Origin: Brachionus manjavacas
Taxonomy: Eukaryota > Rotifera > Eurotatoria > Ploima > Brachionidae
Length of the DNA stretch: 64,000 nt
Assembly (NCBI GenBank): GCA_019054805.1
Contig: JAHQIY010000002.1
Location: 1,054,001 to 1,118,000, forward strand
Direction of reading: 5' to 3'
Notes under the pieces: model-generated
What the model was told of the DNA's origin: nothing
Seen by the model: the letters and a program-made list of their open reading frames with translations, nothing else
Database searches by the model: none
In this document: piece by piece, positions 46,093 through 61,000 of the stretch
Numbering within the stretch: position 1 is the stretch's first letter
Layout of the letters: the number at the start of each line of letters is the position of its first letter
Program-made: the position numbers and the translations under genes

Positions 46093-49000
46093 ATGGACGA
46101 GCGACACTGGTGGATCGCGCAGCGAGCTGCTCAGGCGTTCTCAATCGAAGCATCCAGTGGTTATCTGGAAAAATTTATTTGCGAAACTTCTAACTTTGAA
46201 AAGATCAGTAATTTTTTGTGCATGAATGGAAACAACAAGCTCTTTTTTCTAAGTACAAAACTCGAATCTGGAACTTTTGGTGAAATAACAATTTATGAAA
46301 ACTTGCTCCGCATTCCCAAGCAATATCTGGAAAATCTGGAAAATACAGTTATTCTCTATTTTATAAGACATGACTCTATACAAGAGGTTAGCCCGACTCA
46401 GATCCACAAAGAGGTATATTGTGGTGAAATTAAAAAAGTTTCCCATATACTGCATAATGTATACAGTGATCTTTTACTAACAATGGTCGAGACTAGCAAC
46501 AATTGGGGAAACTGTAACGAAGCAAGCAAGGCTCAAATTATACGCAATATGGAAAAATACATTAATTCAATCAATGAAGTATCATTCGATAGTCAATCAC
46601 AAAAAAATATGGTAATTAATATTAAAAAATATTTTTAAACATTTTATTTAATTATTTTAAATAAAAAAAGATGCTTAAACGAGTTGATACCGAGGCTCTT
46701 TTGGAGCTTAAGCAACCTAGGTTGAATCCTGACTCGCCAGTGATTAAATACTGCGAGGATTTAGCTCTGGAATGGATGACTACTATTGAGAATATTCTGT
46801 CCGACATTTGTGATGAACGATTCATTCATCAATCAGTTGGACCTAATAGTGAACTTGAGCGATGGCAGCGAAAACAGCGTCTCTTGAGCAGTTTAACTGA
46901 ACAATTAAAAACTAAAGAATGTAAAAGTGTTATAAGTGCTTTGATTGCAGCCAAGTCTAAAATACTCAAAAAATGGAAGATTATTGATGCTGGGTGAGTA
47001 AATTTTAGTTTATTAAGGATTTGAATTTTCTAACTTCAATAGGAAATAAAATTTATATGAATTAGTTAAGTATCAATAAAATTTTATTAATTTTGCAAAA
47101 GATGGAATCAGAAGCGTAATAGAGAATCTAAAAATATTTTAATTTTGTTCATCAAAATTTTCATTAAAAATCAATCTTTATGTTATGATTTTTTTTTCTT
47201 TTTCACTCCTGATGGGTAAAGCATATTTAGTATCATGGTGTTTGACCATTAAAGTTTAAAGTCATCAGTGTTGAGAAAGAGAGAAAGAAAAATAAATCAA
47301 AAAAAAATTTAATATAAATGAATATTTTTATTGAAAATGCGATGGACAAATTTTTTTCTTGATTTTTTGATTAATTATTTATACTAAATTAAGCTAATAA
47401 TGGTAATAATAGCCGTCCACAATCAAGTTGGCCGATTAATGCGGACACAGTCATGGTTTCTAAAAATTTTGTCCGGTTAACTATCCGCTTGGCACGGATT
47501 CAAACACTAACCCTCAATTTTGTTAAATTAAATTTCTGAAAAGGTTTTTTTTTTTTAATTTTTGGAAAGTTTGCATAAAAATTCGCAATGCAAAAAAAAA
47601 AATTCACATTAATTTAACACTCTAACACCGAATTTTTTTTATAGGTTAAGTACTAGAAGGGTCCAAAAAAACCCTTTAAAAATATGCTTTTTTGATAACA
47701 TCAAGTACCATAATTATTCAAAATATGTTAGAAAAATAGACTGAATTTAAAAATAAATGTCTCTTATTAATTTTTATTTTGGTTTAAAAAAAATGTATAT
47801 TTTTAAGTAAAAATTTTAAATTATTTATAAAAAAAATTAGATACAAATACAGTTTTTTTTTTAATTCGTATTCGTAGCTTGTTCTTAGCAATTTTTACAG
47901 ATCGATTTAAAAACCTTCTCTTCTAAAGAAAGACCACATGTAAATTGTTTAAAATTTGTCACAAACAAAGCTCGATTTGTTTCGATTACGGAAACAAATT
48001 GAACTTCATAAATTCTTGACCACATGGCTTTGAGAGTAACATTTTGGCATTAAACACTTCTTGCATAAAAAATGCTGATAAAAGCTAACACATCTCTTTA
48101 TTCATCTCTTCAAAATTTAGGATCTACTGTTTTCTGATGACAATTGGGACAATTCAATATAAATTTATCATCGAAAAGTCAGAAATCATGAAAAATTCTG
48201 ACAATTTGGTCTAACTTTCTCATCTAAAATTTATCGTTTTCCTAAGACTTGCCACTTCTCCGTTCTCAGTCAATCCAATATCATTCTTAATTTTGAATAT
48301 TTTTCAATGAGTGTTGCTTATTCTTCTTCAGGCTATTCATTACCTAATTATTCGGTATTACGTTGATTTGGTGTTCCTATTTTTTCTTCAAAATCTTTAT
48401 CAAAGTTTTAAGTATCTTTATAATCATTATGATTATGATCAGAGACTTCTTGCTGGGTATCATCCGCATTTCTAAGAAATTAAAGAGCTTGTAAGATAGC
48501 TTTCATCGAGACTTGGTTCAAAAAGTAATTATATAAAATAGAAATTATTGAAATGAAGTAAAGTTTGAGATTAAAAGCATAATTAGCCTTGTCTTTACCT
48601 AATTTTACCAAAAATAATACAATATTTTTGGAGGGTTCAAAAATAACCCCTTTTTATATTTAAAAATAATTATTAGCTTTCAATATTTTATATTTTTCTA
48701 AGTAAAAAATTTCAAAAGTTTTTTTATTCAATGATTTCCATTAAAATAGTTTCAGAAAAATTTAATTAAAAATAAAAATAAAAATTCTGTGAAAATTTAT
48801 ATTGCTATGAAATTTTCATGCAATCAAGTCAGTATTGCATTAAAAAATCGCCTGGCAGTGATGTGTAACAGGGCTATTTGGTAAGATTTTATAAACATCC
48901 TAAAAAAATATTTTGTGAATAAAAGAAAAATAATGAAATATTTTTAGAAAAAACCGAAAGATCATATTTTAAAAATTTGATTTTTTTTCTTAACTAAGAA

Positions 49001-52000
49001 ATAAAATTTTTCATGATTGAATTTTTTTGGTTTAGGTTCTGAAGATAAATAAAAAATTGATTTTAATCTTTTATCTTTAATATCAAAAATTTAACTGATT
49101 ATGTGTAAATTAAAATTTCAAATGTTTTAAATAAAAATTATAAGTATTGAAATTTTTTATTCAGGAAAGAATAAAATTATTTGTTTTAATTTCTTTTTAA
49201 TTATTGAAATATGATTTTTAAAAAAATTCACATAATTGTCATATTCTTTTTAATTGAATTTTTTTAATAAAAAACAAAAAAATTTTTGCTTAAAAAATTT
49301 TAGAAATAAATCAAACAAAATAAAAAATATTAAAAAATATATAAAAAATATAAAAAATCAAGATATAAAAAAATTAATGACTTGTAATTTTTATATTTTT
49401 TAAAATTCTTGAAATAAGTCAAAGTCCTAACTTGCACTTGACTTGTGACTTGTGACTTTTATACAACTCTGTTTTTTTTTAAATATTTTTTGTTTAATTG
49501 ATACCTTTCATTTTCCACTAGCGATTTTGATATTCGCCTATCTTTTAGCCGTGGGTCATTATTTAAAAATATTCTGTATTTATAAAAATATTTTAATAAT
49601 CAGCGGCTTAGTCATAGAGGGGTTGACCGATACTCAAGTCCGTTTATCCAAAAATTAAGAGAGACTGAGTCCCCTTTAAAAGTTCTATTTATTAAAAAAA
49701 GTGAAAATTTTTCAATTAAATTGTAAATTTTCAGCAAAAAAAAATTTTTTTTTTCATTAATTCCAAATATGATTTTTTAAAAAAAATTTCCCCTGAAAGC
49801 ATCAACATATCTTAATATTTTAAATCTATGAAATTTAACTTTTATTTTCTTATAAAATGGTAAAAGTAAATTTTCAATAAAACTTTATTTGAATTGAAGA
49901 ATAACAGATGCCCAAAACGAGTGTAGAGATAAAGTGAAATTTTTGGAATCTCTAAAGAGACCTATTGATCAATTTTACCAGGAAGCAACACCGATAACAT
50001 GCGTCACTACTGCATTACCAGGTTTATGTACTGCTATGAGAACAGTCGAATCAGTATCAAGGTACTACGCAAGACAGGGTTACTTAGGCCTTTTATTCAC
50101 CAAAGTTACTAACCAGCTAGTCAATGTTTGCAAAGAATATTTACTAGAAGCGGCTCAAACTGTTAGCAATCAGCAATACTTTTGGCCAACAATTTTCAAA
50201 GAAATCGAAGAGTACCATGATTTGCAAAAAATTTTAGAAACTAATGATTTTAATCATGTAAATAAAATTTTTTATAAAAAAAAAAATTAGTTTTTTTTTT
50301 AAGATTCAAAAATTAAAAAGTACTGATAGCGCTGATTTTAGCAAATTCAGTGATAGTCTATTTCAGCGTTTAAAATCTTGTCTAATCGTGCAGGCAAAAT
50401 ACAAAGAAGCGTTCAGAAATTTGAGAGATTCGCTTGGTGGCAATCTAGCTCTTTCTGGTTTTCCTTCAGTTTCTTCAGTGCATACAGCCGAACAAAATTC
50501 GGGTAGTTTACGCGAGCACTCAGTTATTAGCAAGAAAACATCATCAAACCGCAAGACCGCCATTGAGAGCGGACGAGCAGCCGGAATTTTGATGTCTGAA
50601 GAAGACGTCATCTTTGGTCACTTGGACATGTTTTGCCAACGAATCCGATATCTTATTGACCAAATGGTATCCTTGTCCCAATTTCAACTTCTGTTCAAAT
50701 CATCGTCAAATTTGTCCAGGCCAAAGAGAGAAGATTTAAGACTCACTGACGAAAGAGGCATACAATACGACTCGGAAAGTGATGAAGATTTTGATGAAGA
50801 ATTTGAAGTAAAAGAAAAAAGCGAAGTGGTTTTAAAAGACTTGGACCTGGGCGATTATTCTTCCAAGCCATCATTGGCGGTTTTGATAGAAGAAAATGAA
50901 GAGACAAAGCGAAAGAAAAGCTCCGTAAAAAAAATCAATGAGAAAATTGAATTCAAATCGGAGGGAAATTTGAGTACGTCCGATCTTGGATCAGACGAAT
51001 ATTTGCAAGAAGATTTTAAAGATGATACCACATCTGAAAGTCCGACTAAAAGTTTGCTTAGCACAACCGAAAGACTGTTTAATACGGAAAAAAATGTAGA
51101 AGCTGAATCGAAAAGAATATTGAAAAAAGCTCAGACTTTGTCAAAAGAAGACATAAAATTAATGAGTAATTTTTTTTTAATTTTTTTAATTTTTTTTTTT
51201 GAATTAAATTTAAATTTTTAGAAAAGTATTATAGTAGAAAAAATGAAGGTCCGACAGTCAGTCATATAATTGAAGATCATATCAAATTAATGAAAAATTC
51301 AATGAAAGAAGTTAAATCTTCACATATTTTAGATGTTGGTACTAAAGATTCCAATGTGTAAGGATTTGTTTCAGAAAAAAAAATTTCAAAATTTTATTAA
51401 TCTTAAAAAAAGATTTCAAGAATCCTATCAGACATTTTTGAATGCTCAGTCAAATTTGGAGAAATTTCTTGCGGCTTATTTAAACGTTATCTTTTGTAAA
51501 ACAAAAAAAACCCACGATGGTCTTAATGTACTAACGACGTAAATTTTTTATTTAAAAAATTTTTATGTGGATTAAAATTTTTTTCAAGATTTTTACCTGT
51601 GAGCCAAAGAAATATTTTAAGGCCGATTATAAATGATAAATATGTTGAAATATTTTCGATTTATCAGACAGACTTAAGTGAAACAGAGGATAATTTCGAT
51701 TATTACAGGGTATTTATGAAAGTTTTGTTTTTTAATTTTAAGAAGATTTTTTTTAATTTTTTGAAGTAAAGAATTAAAAAATAATAATTTTTTGATCTTT
51801 AACATTTTTTTTAATTCAAGAACAATCCACCAATTTTAAGAAATGCTCCACCAATTGGTAAATTTAGTATAAATCTGAAACATTATTTATTTTAAATGTT
51901 TAAGGTGGTGCCATATCATGGGTCAGGCAAATGTTGAAAAAAATTGATGAACCAATGAAGGTTTTTAAAGAAAATAAATATATAAATAGTCTTTCAGGTA

Positions 52001-55000
52001 GAATAAAAAAATGTTTAATGAAATCATTCAGTGAAATCTTTTTTAGATTTTTGGCTCACTTTAAAACAATACAATAGCTTGACTTTTGCAATGATAAACT
52101 TCGAAAATGACTATTTAAGCGCTTGGAAGACAACTATTGACGAAGCTAAAAATGGTCTTAAGGGCTATTTGATGAGAAAAAAAGACGAAGATTACATTTT
52201 TGAAATAAATGCTGACGAAAAGTGACTTTTCTTAAAACTTAAAATGTCTTAATTAAAAAAAAATCTAGATTACTTATCTTGTTCCAAGAAAGCAAATGGC
52301 TGTTAAGACTGGGAATAGACATACCCAATTCAGCAAGGGAGCTTTTGGCTCAAGTAATATTATATAAGTTTAGCCCAAAAATGTTTGTCCGATATTTTAA
52401 TTGACAAAGAATTATTATAAATTTTAGTAAGATTTACCAAATTCAATACACTAATACTTCGAATCTCTTTACTTTGAGAAAAAGTTATTTAGAAAACTCT
52501 GAATTATCAAAAAAATATTTTGTCATCTTTGGATTTGATTTTTTTTCAAAATTTTGAATTAAAATTTCGAACAAGCATTTTTGAGTGCTGTATTTTTAAT
52601 TTTAAAATTAAATTATAAGGAAAAAAAATTCAAACAATACAAGTCTAATCTAGACATGCTGTTAAGAAGCTATAGAGAAGTTTTGAAAAAAATTCCATAC
52701 CATTTACTGGACCTGTTTGAACCTCATATCATTCAAACTTTAGATCTTTGCAATCCAGGCTGCTTTATTCTCACGTGGAATAGTTTAAATATTGATTCGT
52801 TTCTAAAAACAGTTGAAAATGGCATTAAGAAATTAGATAATTTAGTCTGTCTTGTACGAGACTCGAAGGAAGCGACTGTTTTGAACTCAATTGAGAAAAT
52901 AAGTCAAATGTATCTTTTTGATCATGAGCTGGCCTTCAGCACTACCTGGAATCCGGAGGATTTTTTGACTGAAATCGGTGCTTCGATTGACAGCATTGGT
53001 CAACGAATTAAAAATCATTTTACCTTGATCGAAGAAAAAATTGAGGAAATTGGAAGCGTTTTGATAGCCACACTGAAAAACTCTGCAAATTTAAAGAAAA
53101 AATCCAAAATTACTTTAAAAGATATGCTCAATTCGGAGCCTAAACTAACTATTTTGAAGGATTTCTACTCAGAAAAGCTGTATAATGCCATGCATAATTC
53201 GATTCTTAAGTCTTTGCAATTCTTGGCACAAGCTTGCGGGTATGAATCGACTAATCATTTGGTGAATATTAATCCAGATGGTGCTGATGCACTCTACTAC
53301 ATGCGCCTTAAGTCAGGTGACGACTTGACACGTAACAATAATTCACAAAAAAGACCACTTTCTGTCAGCTCGGTTCTCAGAGACACTGACTGGTCTGACA
53401 GTCACAAACTGGAAAAAGCTTTTCTCAAGTAAGTTAGAAAATATGCAAAATTTTAGTTCTAAACGATATTAAGTTAATTTTAAAAAAATTGAACTTGAAA
53501 TTTAATCAAAAAATTTACTGAAAAATTTTATTTAGATTGAAATTTGTGTTGAAATTTGCCATACCAGATGTAATAACAGATCCATCTTTGGATTTATTGC
53601 AAACAATAGTTAAAGCAATAGCTTCCAAAATTGTTGAGACATCAAAATCAATCCACTGGATTCATCCAAAACAAGATAAACTGTATTATGATTGTCTTAA
53701 CAAAGACGCCGATATCAAAAATACTCTTGCTATATTCGATAGATTGCTTTCAGGTAATTTTATCCTTTTATTTCGAAAACAAGTTTTCTTCAACTAATAA
53801 TTTGAATATTTATTTTTTGTCGATCTTGTTAGTTAAATTTTTACTTTGTTTATCTAAATTTTGGTATTAAGTATTGAGAAAAATTAATCCTTTAATATAC
53901 ATTTTGTTAAATTTTTACTAAATAAGTACTGTTTTATTAATTTTTGTGCTAAATTTACAACAGAATTTTATTTCTTAATCATAAATACTTGATTATAAAT
54001 CGAATTCCTGATAAAAAAGAAAAATTAATCATTACTAAATAGCTTACTCCTAGTAGACCGCCCCCGCAAGCGTGCTTGTCGTAGCTTATTAGTATTATTA
54101 TTACTTGGATTTAGATTTAGAGGCTTTAAACAACTCTGATTTTATTTTTTAATAACTCAAAAAATTTTCGAAAATTTGAATAAAATAAAATATTAAAATT
54201 TATAAAAAAAAATTCCAAAAGAAACTTAATGAACATAGTATTACTAATTTTTTTTAATTTTTTAAACTAAAATTTAGCAGTTCAAGTTTCTTACCACTAG
54301 GATACTCAAAATTCCTTAGACCATATTTGCATTATTTAAAAGGAAGATTCTGAAAGATTATTTAAAAAAGGCTCTATGAAGTTTATGATCAATTTTTTAT
54401 GCTAAAAATGATCAAATCAAGTTTTAATTATAAATTGAAATAAATTAATTGTTATTTTTTAATAGAATTAATGCAGAGATATTTTTGGATTTAGCATTCT
54501 ATGTTAAGCAAAAAGTTAACTATTGACTATTGCTGTTAATATGACTTACTATGGAAAGAGTTATCATTTTTATGCTTTGAGTTATGGTTTTACTCATTTT
54601 TTTCAATTTTCCTATTTATTAATATTTAAATTAATTTTTAAATCTTTTATTTATTTGATTAAAAGATAAAAAATTATTTTTTCGATTATTCTCCAAAAAT
54701 TAATTGTAGAAAATTTTAGCATATGATTAGTATGCTTAAAAAAGATTTTTAAAATAAATTTTTAGGTAAAATATCCCGTAAAATTAACGCAATTTTTTTG
54801 ACAAAATTAATAAAATAGGATTTAATTTTTTGATTAAAATATCGTAGAGTGAAAAAGAAATTATTCTAATAAATTTTTAAAAATTTTCTTTGAATAGATT
54901 TGATTTTTATAATATAAAAATTAGAAATTTAAAAAAGTAAATCCTTACCTTAAACACAAAAAACCTCATCCCTAAACTAATATTATATTAATCGGTAATA

Positions 55001-58000
55001 TTCAAAATCAAGCCTAAAATTTACCCTAATTTGCCAAAGCTCGAGACGTGTGGCTACGTCTCTCGTTTGATTTAATTATTTAAATTTTTATTTACATCAA
55101 TTTTTAGTAAGAATTTTTCAATATAATAAAAAAAATTATCAATTAATTAGCTAATCAAAAAAAATCCCTTTTTTATTTTCATTATTCCGGCAGCGGAGCA
55201 ACCGGTAAAACCTTGTTCTAGTTAAAAAATAACAATTTATTTCATTAAAAAAACTTGATTTGATCATCATTTAGCATCAAAATTGACTGAAAAAAAGACT
55301 TTGAATTGGAATTTTTAAGAATTAACTAAAAATTTGATTGAATAATATTTATTATAAAACAAAAAATCAATCAATTTAAATCACCTTAAAAATCATGCCT
55401 TATATTTTTTAATCGATTTAATGAAAACTTAAAATTCATTTAAGAGATCGGACCGTCAATTAAAAACCACATGATTCACATACGCCTATTTGAGTTTTTA
55501 TGGAAAGAAGATTTAAATGGTCTTTTTAATGACTTTATGAAAAATGAACCAGACGAACTTGTCATCAAAAGAGAAGTAGACCGCTTAGCCAAAATCGAAA
55601 AGCAAGTTTTTGAAATTCCCCAATATCTGAACATAGGTCCGGCTTGTCTCAACACAGAATCCATAAAAGTGTCCTTGAAAACGTTTTCTTACAGCTGGAA
55701 ATTCAAATACGCGTCGGTATTGCACGAAATGGCTCGCACACGACTCCAGGAATGCATTGTGTATAGGGAAAATGTGCAAAAGCGTCTCATGGTAAATGTT
55801 CAAACTTTGGAACAACTAAATGACGCTTTACGACTTTTGGAAGAGCTGTCCGACATGGAAAACAAAATAGACAAAATCTATTTGCCAATTGAGAATATTT
55901 ACGCTGATCTGCAGCGCTACGAGCTCATTCTGACCAGACAAGAGATCGAACAAGTGTCAAGTCTAAGAGACAATTGGTCTCAATTGATGAACAATGCAGA
56001 AATTGTGCGCTCCACTTTGCTCCAGGACAAAAGAAATACTCTAGAGCAAGAGCTGGACAAACAAGTGAAAACATTTGTGGTGGAAGTTATCAGATTTAGG
56101 AATTCATTTGACGCTACTGGGCCCTCGGTTGTCGGCATCGACCCCTACGAAGCTTTAAGAAGACTACACGAATTTCAAAAACAGTACGACACATTTGACG
56201 CCAGGCGAAAAACACTCGACTCCATCAGCATTCTTTTCGGACTTCAGTGCAAGCCATTTCCTGAGCTGGACAAAACTGGCGAAGAGCTAAATCTCCTCAA
56301 TCAACTGTACAAAGTGTACCAGGTTTTTCTCAGCTTCGACAAACAATTCCGCAACACTCTATGGAGCGATGTAGATCTCAACAAAGCATTCAGTAACATT
56401 AAGGCCTATTGGGAGGAATTTTTAGCTTTGCCAGAAAAATTGAAAGAAAATTGGGAGGCTTATTTTGACTTGAAGAAAGCTCTCAAAAAATACATAGATG
56501 TATTGCCAATACTGATTTTGCTAAATGAAAAAGAGATTCGAAATCGCCACTGGCTTCAGGTCATGCAAGTGACCAAAAGTGCTTTTAGACTCGAGGCCGC
56601 TGTTTTCAAGCTAAACGATCTGATCGACATTGGACTCGACTTACACTCGTATGAAATAGAGGAAATATGCAAATCGGCCAAGAAAGAACAAGAACTTGAG
56701 AGCAAAATGAGAACTATCGAGGAAGAATGGAACGAACAAGTGCTAAGCTTTACCAATTACAAAGATTATGGCGAAATTTGTTTTGACAAAGAGTACACTG
56801 AAAGATTGCTGGAACAGCTGGAGGACGCTCAGGAAATATTGGCCAACATGCTGACCTCAAAATATGTGGGTCCATTGAGAAGTGAAGTGGCCAGTTGGTC
56901 GGAAAAGCTGAAAACCATTGCCGAAGTGTTGGAACTGTGGCTGGAAGTGCAAGAGCTTTGGATCAATTTGGAGTCGGTGTTTTCCACTCCGGCAACTGTC
57001 AAAGAAATGCCCGCAGAGGCCAAGCGATTTCTCCGAGTGGACAAATCTTGGATAAGGTCCCAAAAGCAGTCGTATGATATGAAATCAGTGCTGCAATGCT
57101 GCTTGGGCTCATCGGTCCAAGAGAACACTAAACGAGTCTTGCTGAAGGATATTCAAAAAGAGCTTGAAATCTGCTTCAAATCGCTCAATGCTTATTTGGA
57201 CAAAAAAAGACGCTTATTTCCGCGCTATTACTTTCTCTCGAATCCTTCATTGCTAGCTTTGTTAAATCATTTTTCGAATAGTGGCAACATAAGTGAGGTA
57301 AAGTCGTACTTTTCCTCTTTGTTTAGTGCATTAAGAGACTTGAAGTTGGAGGAGTTGAGAGACAGAGATGACATACTGTCTGTGTCGAGCACATCTCTGT
57401 CCGAAAAGCCAAAGAGCGGAGCAGCGTTTCAGTCTGGATCGGAGAGTCCGAGTTATTACCGGGGCACGGCAAAAGAAAATGGCGTACAATTGTCTGAATT
57501 GGAAATAAGTGAAATTTACAGTGCGGATGGCGAAGTGCTTGTTTTAGCTAGGAGGGTAAATTTGGAAAAAGGCACAGAGTTATGGTTACCAAAGTTAAAA
57601 GAATCGATCGGTGAGACCATTAAGAAGTACATGAGCGTGTCTTTAATGGATCTGTTGAACAACATGCCCATCGAAGAGTTGACTTTAAAGTATCCAACAC
57701 AGATCTGTTTAGTCGGATTAAACTATGTATGGTCAAAAGAAGTTGAGACCAGCATTCTAGAGCTTAAGAATGAAAGAAAAGCGATGAGCATGGCCAGCAA
57801 AAAATTTTCCGCAATTACTAATAGATTTTTATCAATGCTTTCTAAATCTAGATGGCCTAATATTGATAAGCCGGTGTTGACTCATCATAAGCTTAGATTA
57901 GAAACAATGGTCACTGTAAGTAGCCGAAATTGGCTTGTTTTTCTAAAGAAAATTTAAAAAATAAAATTATTTTTAGATCTAAAAATTTCCTTAAATTCAT

Positions 58001-61000
58001 AAATTCATTATGAAATTTTTTAACTGCCTGATCAGACTTTTAAAAAAAATTATTAAAATTAAGTATGCTATTAATATTTTTAGAATTAGAAGATTGACAG
58101 GTATGCTAAAAAATTCAAAATTATTTAAGATCGTATCTTTATAATTGATACAAAGCTTATAGATTCCGCTTGACGTAGAATTAAACACATAAAATTACAG
58201 AAAAAATCTGCATCTAAACCAAATTTTTGATCAAATTAGGAAGAGAAAAAAGTTGTTAAGCTCGCTTATAAATTCATAAAGTAATTTAAATCAGATTATT
58301 GTGGAGGGTAATAAAAGAGGCAAATGACGATCAATTTAATCATCTAATTTGGTTTGTATTAAGGATAACATTGGATAACCAGTTTCGGTTCGAAAAAACA
58401 TATAAAAGTATTCCAAGAAAAAAAAATGGTAGTTTGTCTGAAAGGAATTAATTTTACTAAAAAATTTTCATTAAAATTGACCAATGTTTTATTCACTTTT
58501 GTATAGAATTAATCTTTTTTACGTGAGTTCTCTTTTTATTTGTTTTGTTTTCAATTTGTAATTTATTTCTACCTTAACCATATTTGCTAAAAAACTTACT
58601 GCGGTGACTTAATAATTTTTATCATTTATTTTAAGCATACAAATCCGAATCTTTTCTTTGAAATTCAAATATAAATTAATATATTTATGTGATGACTTCA
58701 AATGAACGGGTAGCAAATGTCCTTTATGTTACCAATTTAAAAAAGGATCTAATTAAATCAAAATTGAATTTTATCAAGAATAATCTAAAAAGATGTCAAA
58801 AGAGTTATATTGAAATACACCTATAGAAAGTTATATTGAAATAAAACGATAGTAAAAATGATTAATAATTGAAGAAGTTCGGTTTTGTGAAGTTCAGTTC
58901 AAAAGAACAGAACAAAGAATAAAAAGATTTAATAATTTTTTATCTAAAAGTTTTAATATTGTAATTTAAAAATTTTGAATTAAATAAGTTTATAAATTGA
59001 TAGTTTTTCTTCTAAGTGTTATTTCTAATTAATTTTTTTCTTTTTAGCATTCAAATTATTTGAGAGATCTATTTGACAATATAGCAAATAAAAAAATAAA
59101 AGATTTGAATGATTTTGAATGGCAACGCTGTTTCAGAGTCTATGTTCTGGATGAAAATGGTAAGAAAAATTTAATTACAAAAAATAGATCACCATTTTTG
59201 GACCCGAACTAATTTCACTGGTTTGCATTTTTAGACATTGATTTTAATTTTTTTGGTGCACGAGGTATTGAAATAGTTGTTTTATTATTGTATTTATCCA
59301 TAAATGGATATTGCGGTGTAATTTTCTAGCTCCGCAAACCTCATTTTTTGTTCAAATTTGTATTAAAATTGAATCCTCTTTTTTTTAAATTTAATAAATA
59401 AAAATTAAAATACTATCTATTTTCAATTTTAGTTCAAATGACTAAAATTCAAAATAGAAAATTTAAAAAAACAAAAGATTTCTAACTTTTTAATATTAGC
59501 TTCGAGCGTTAATCCAAAATTCTGTGTTCTTGACGATAACTTTTCATATGGCAATGAATTTTACGGAATAGAACAGCAATCAGTAATTACACCTCTAACC
59601 GAAAGATGTTTTTTGACAATTTTGCAAGCAAGCCGAATAATGAAAGGCTCTATAGTCTGCGGCAAACCAAACTCGGGAAAGACACAAATTTCAAAAGTAA
59701 TTTTATTCTATTTAAAAAAAAGTCTAATTTTATTTATTTCTAGGGTTTAGCTCAGTATATGGGAAAATTTATGTATATTCTTTATTGTTCTGGCCAAACT
59801 GATCATTCCTCTATTGCAAATTGTCTTCAAGGAGTCGCTCAAGTAAGTCTTGAATCCTGGGTTTTTTAAAATTTTTAAATTTTAAATTTCAGGAAGGCTC
59901 TTGGGTTTTGTTTGATGAGTTACAAAATCTAAGCGAACTATGTCTGTCCTGGTTTAACGAATACTCAAGCGGTATTTACCAGGCATTAAGAAAACGGTCA
60001 TCATTAGCGCAATTATCTGATGGAAAAGAAGTAATTTCTTATATTTTTCTTAGATTCAACTCTAATTATGCCTTTAAGATGTCTGTGAATCAAAATTTTT
60101 GCTTGATTTCTACTCTTAATGTTTCCAAACATTCTGGCCAAGTTCCGCTCCAGTTAAGGTCTATGTATAGAGTTATTGCTCTATTGGAACCTGATATTGA
60201 GGTTATTATCAAAGCAAAGTGTATTCAATACGGCGTCAAAGGCTCAAACATTTTGGCAACAAGGCTTAAGACAATTTATGACTTGTGTCAAGCGAGTCTA
60301 ATGTCCTTACAGAGCAAATTTCAATTAACCATATCAACTTTTTTGTCTGTCATCAGAATAATGTATGATAAACAAAATCTGGAAAGTGGGGACTCGAGAC
60401 CAGGTAGTCTTGCAGGAGCCCAGTCGGCAAACAAATATAGTGCCGCAAAATTAGAGAGTAAATTTTTATTTAAAAATCAGCATTTCTTAAATCTTGAATA
60501 TTTTTTATCAGTGTTGTCTAATCAAACTTTGTCAATAAAAGAGTTGCCGAGGAAAAATCGACTGGCTCTGGCAAACTATTCGAAAAGCGAACATGCTCAA
60601 ATTGGTCAAATGCTAATTGACAATATTACTCCCAGACTTGATTCAAATGATTCTAAAACTTTTAAAAAAATAGTACAGGAGATATTGATGTTTAAAGAAG
60701 ACTCGAAAATAGCTCAGTCAAGTCATTCGACAAATTTAACTATTTTGGAAAAAATTATAACAGAAAAATCTACTAATGACTACGGATTTTTTCCGAATAA
60801 AAACTGGATAGATAAATGTTTACAAATTTATACAGTATCTAACACATTTGAGGGTAAATTTTTTCAATAAGTTTATATTTTTTTTTTAGATTTTCTTTAA
60901 GGAATTATTTTGTGCGGGCAACCGTGTACTGGCAAAACGTCTACACTAAATGTTTTGGTTGATGCCTTAACTGAATTAGGCGAGCGAGATCTAAGTGCTA

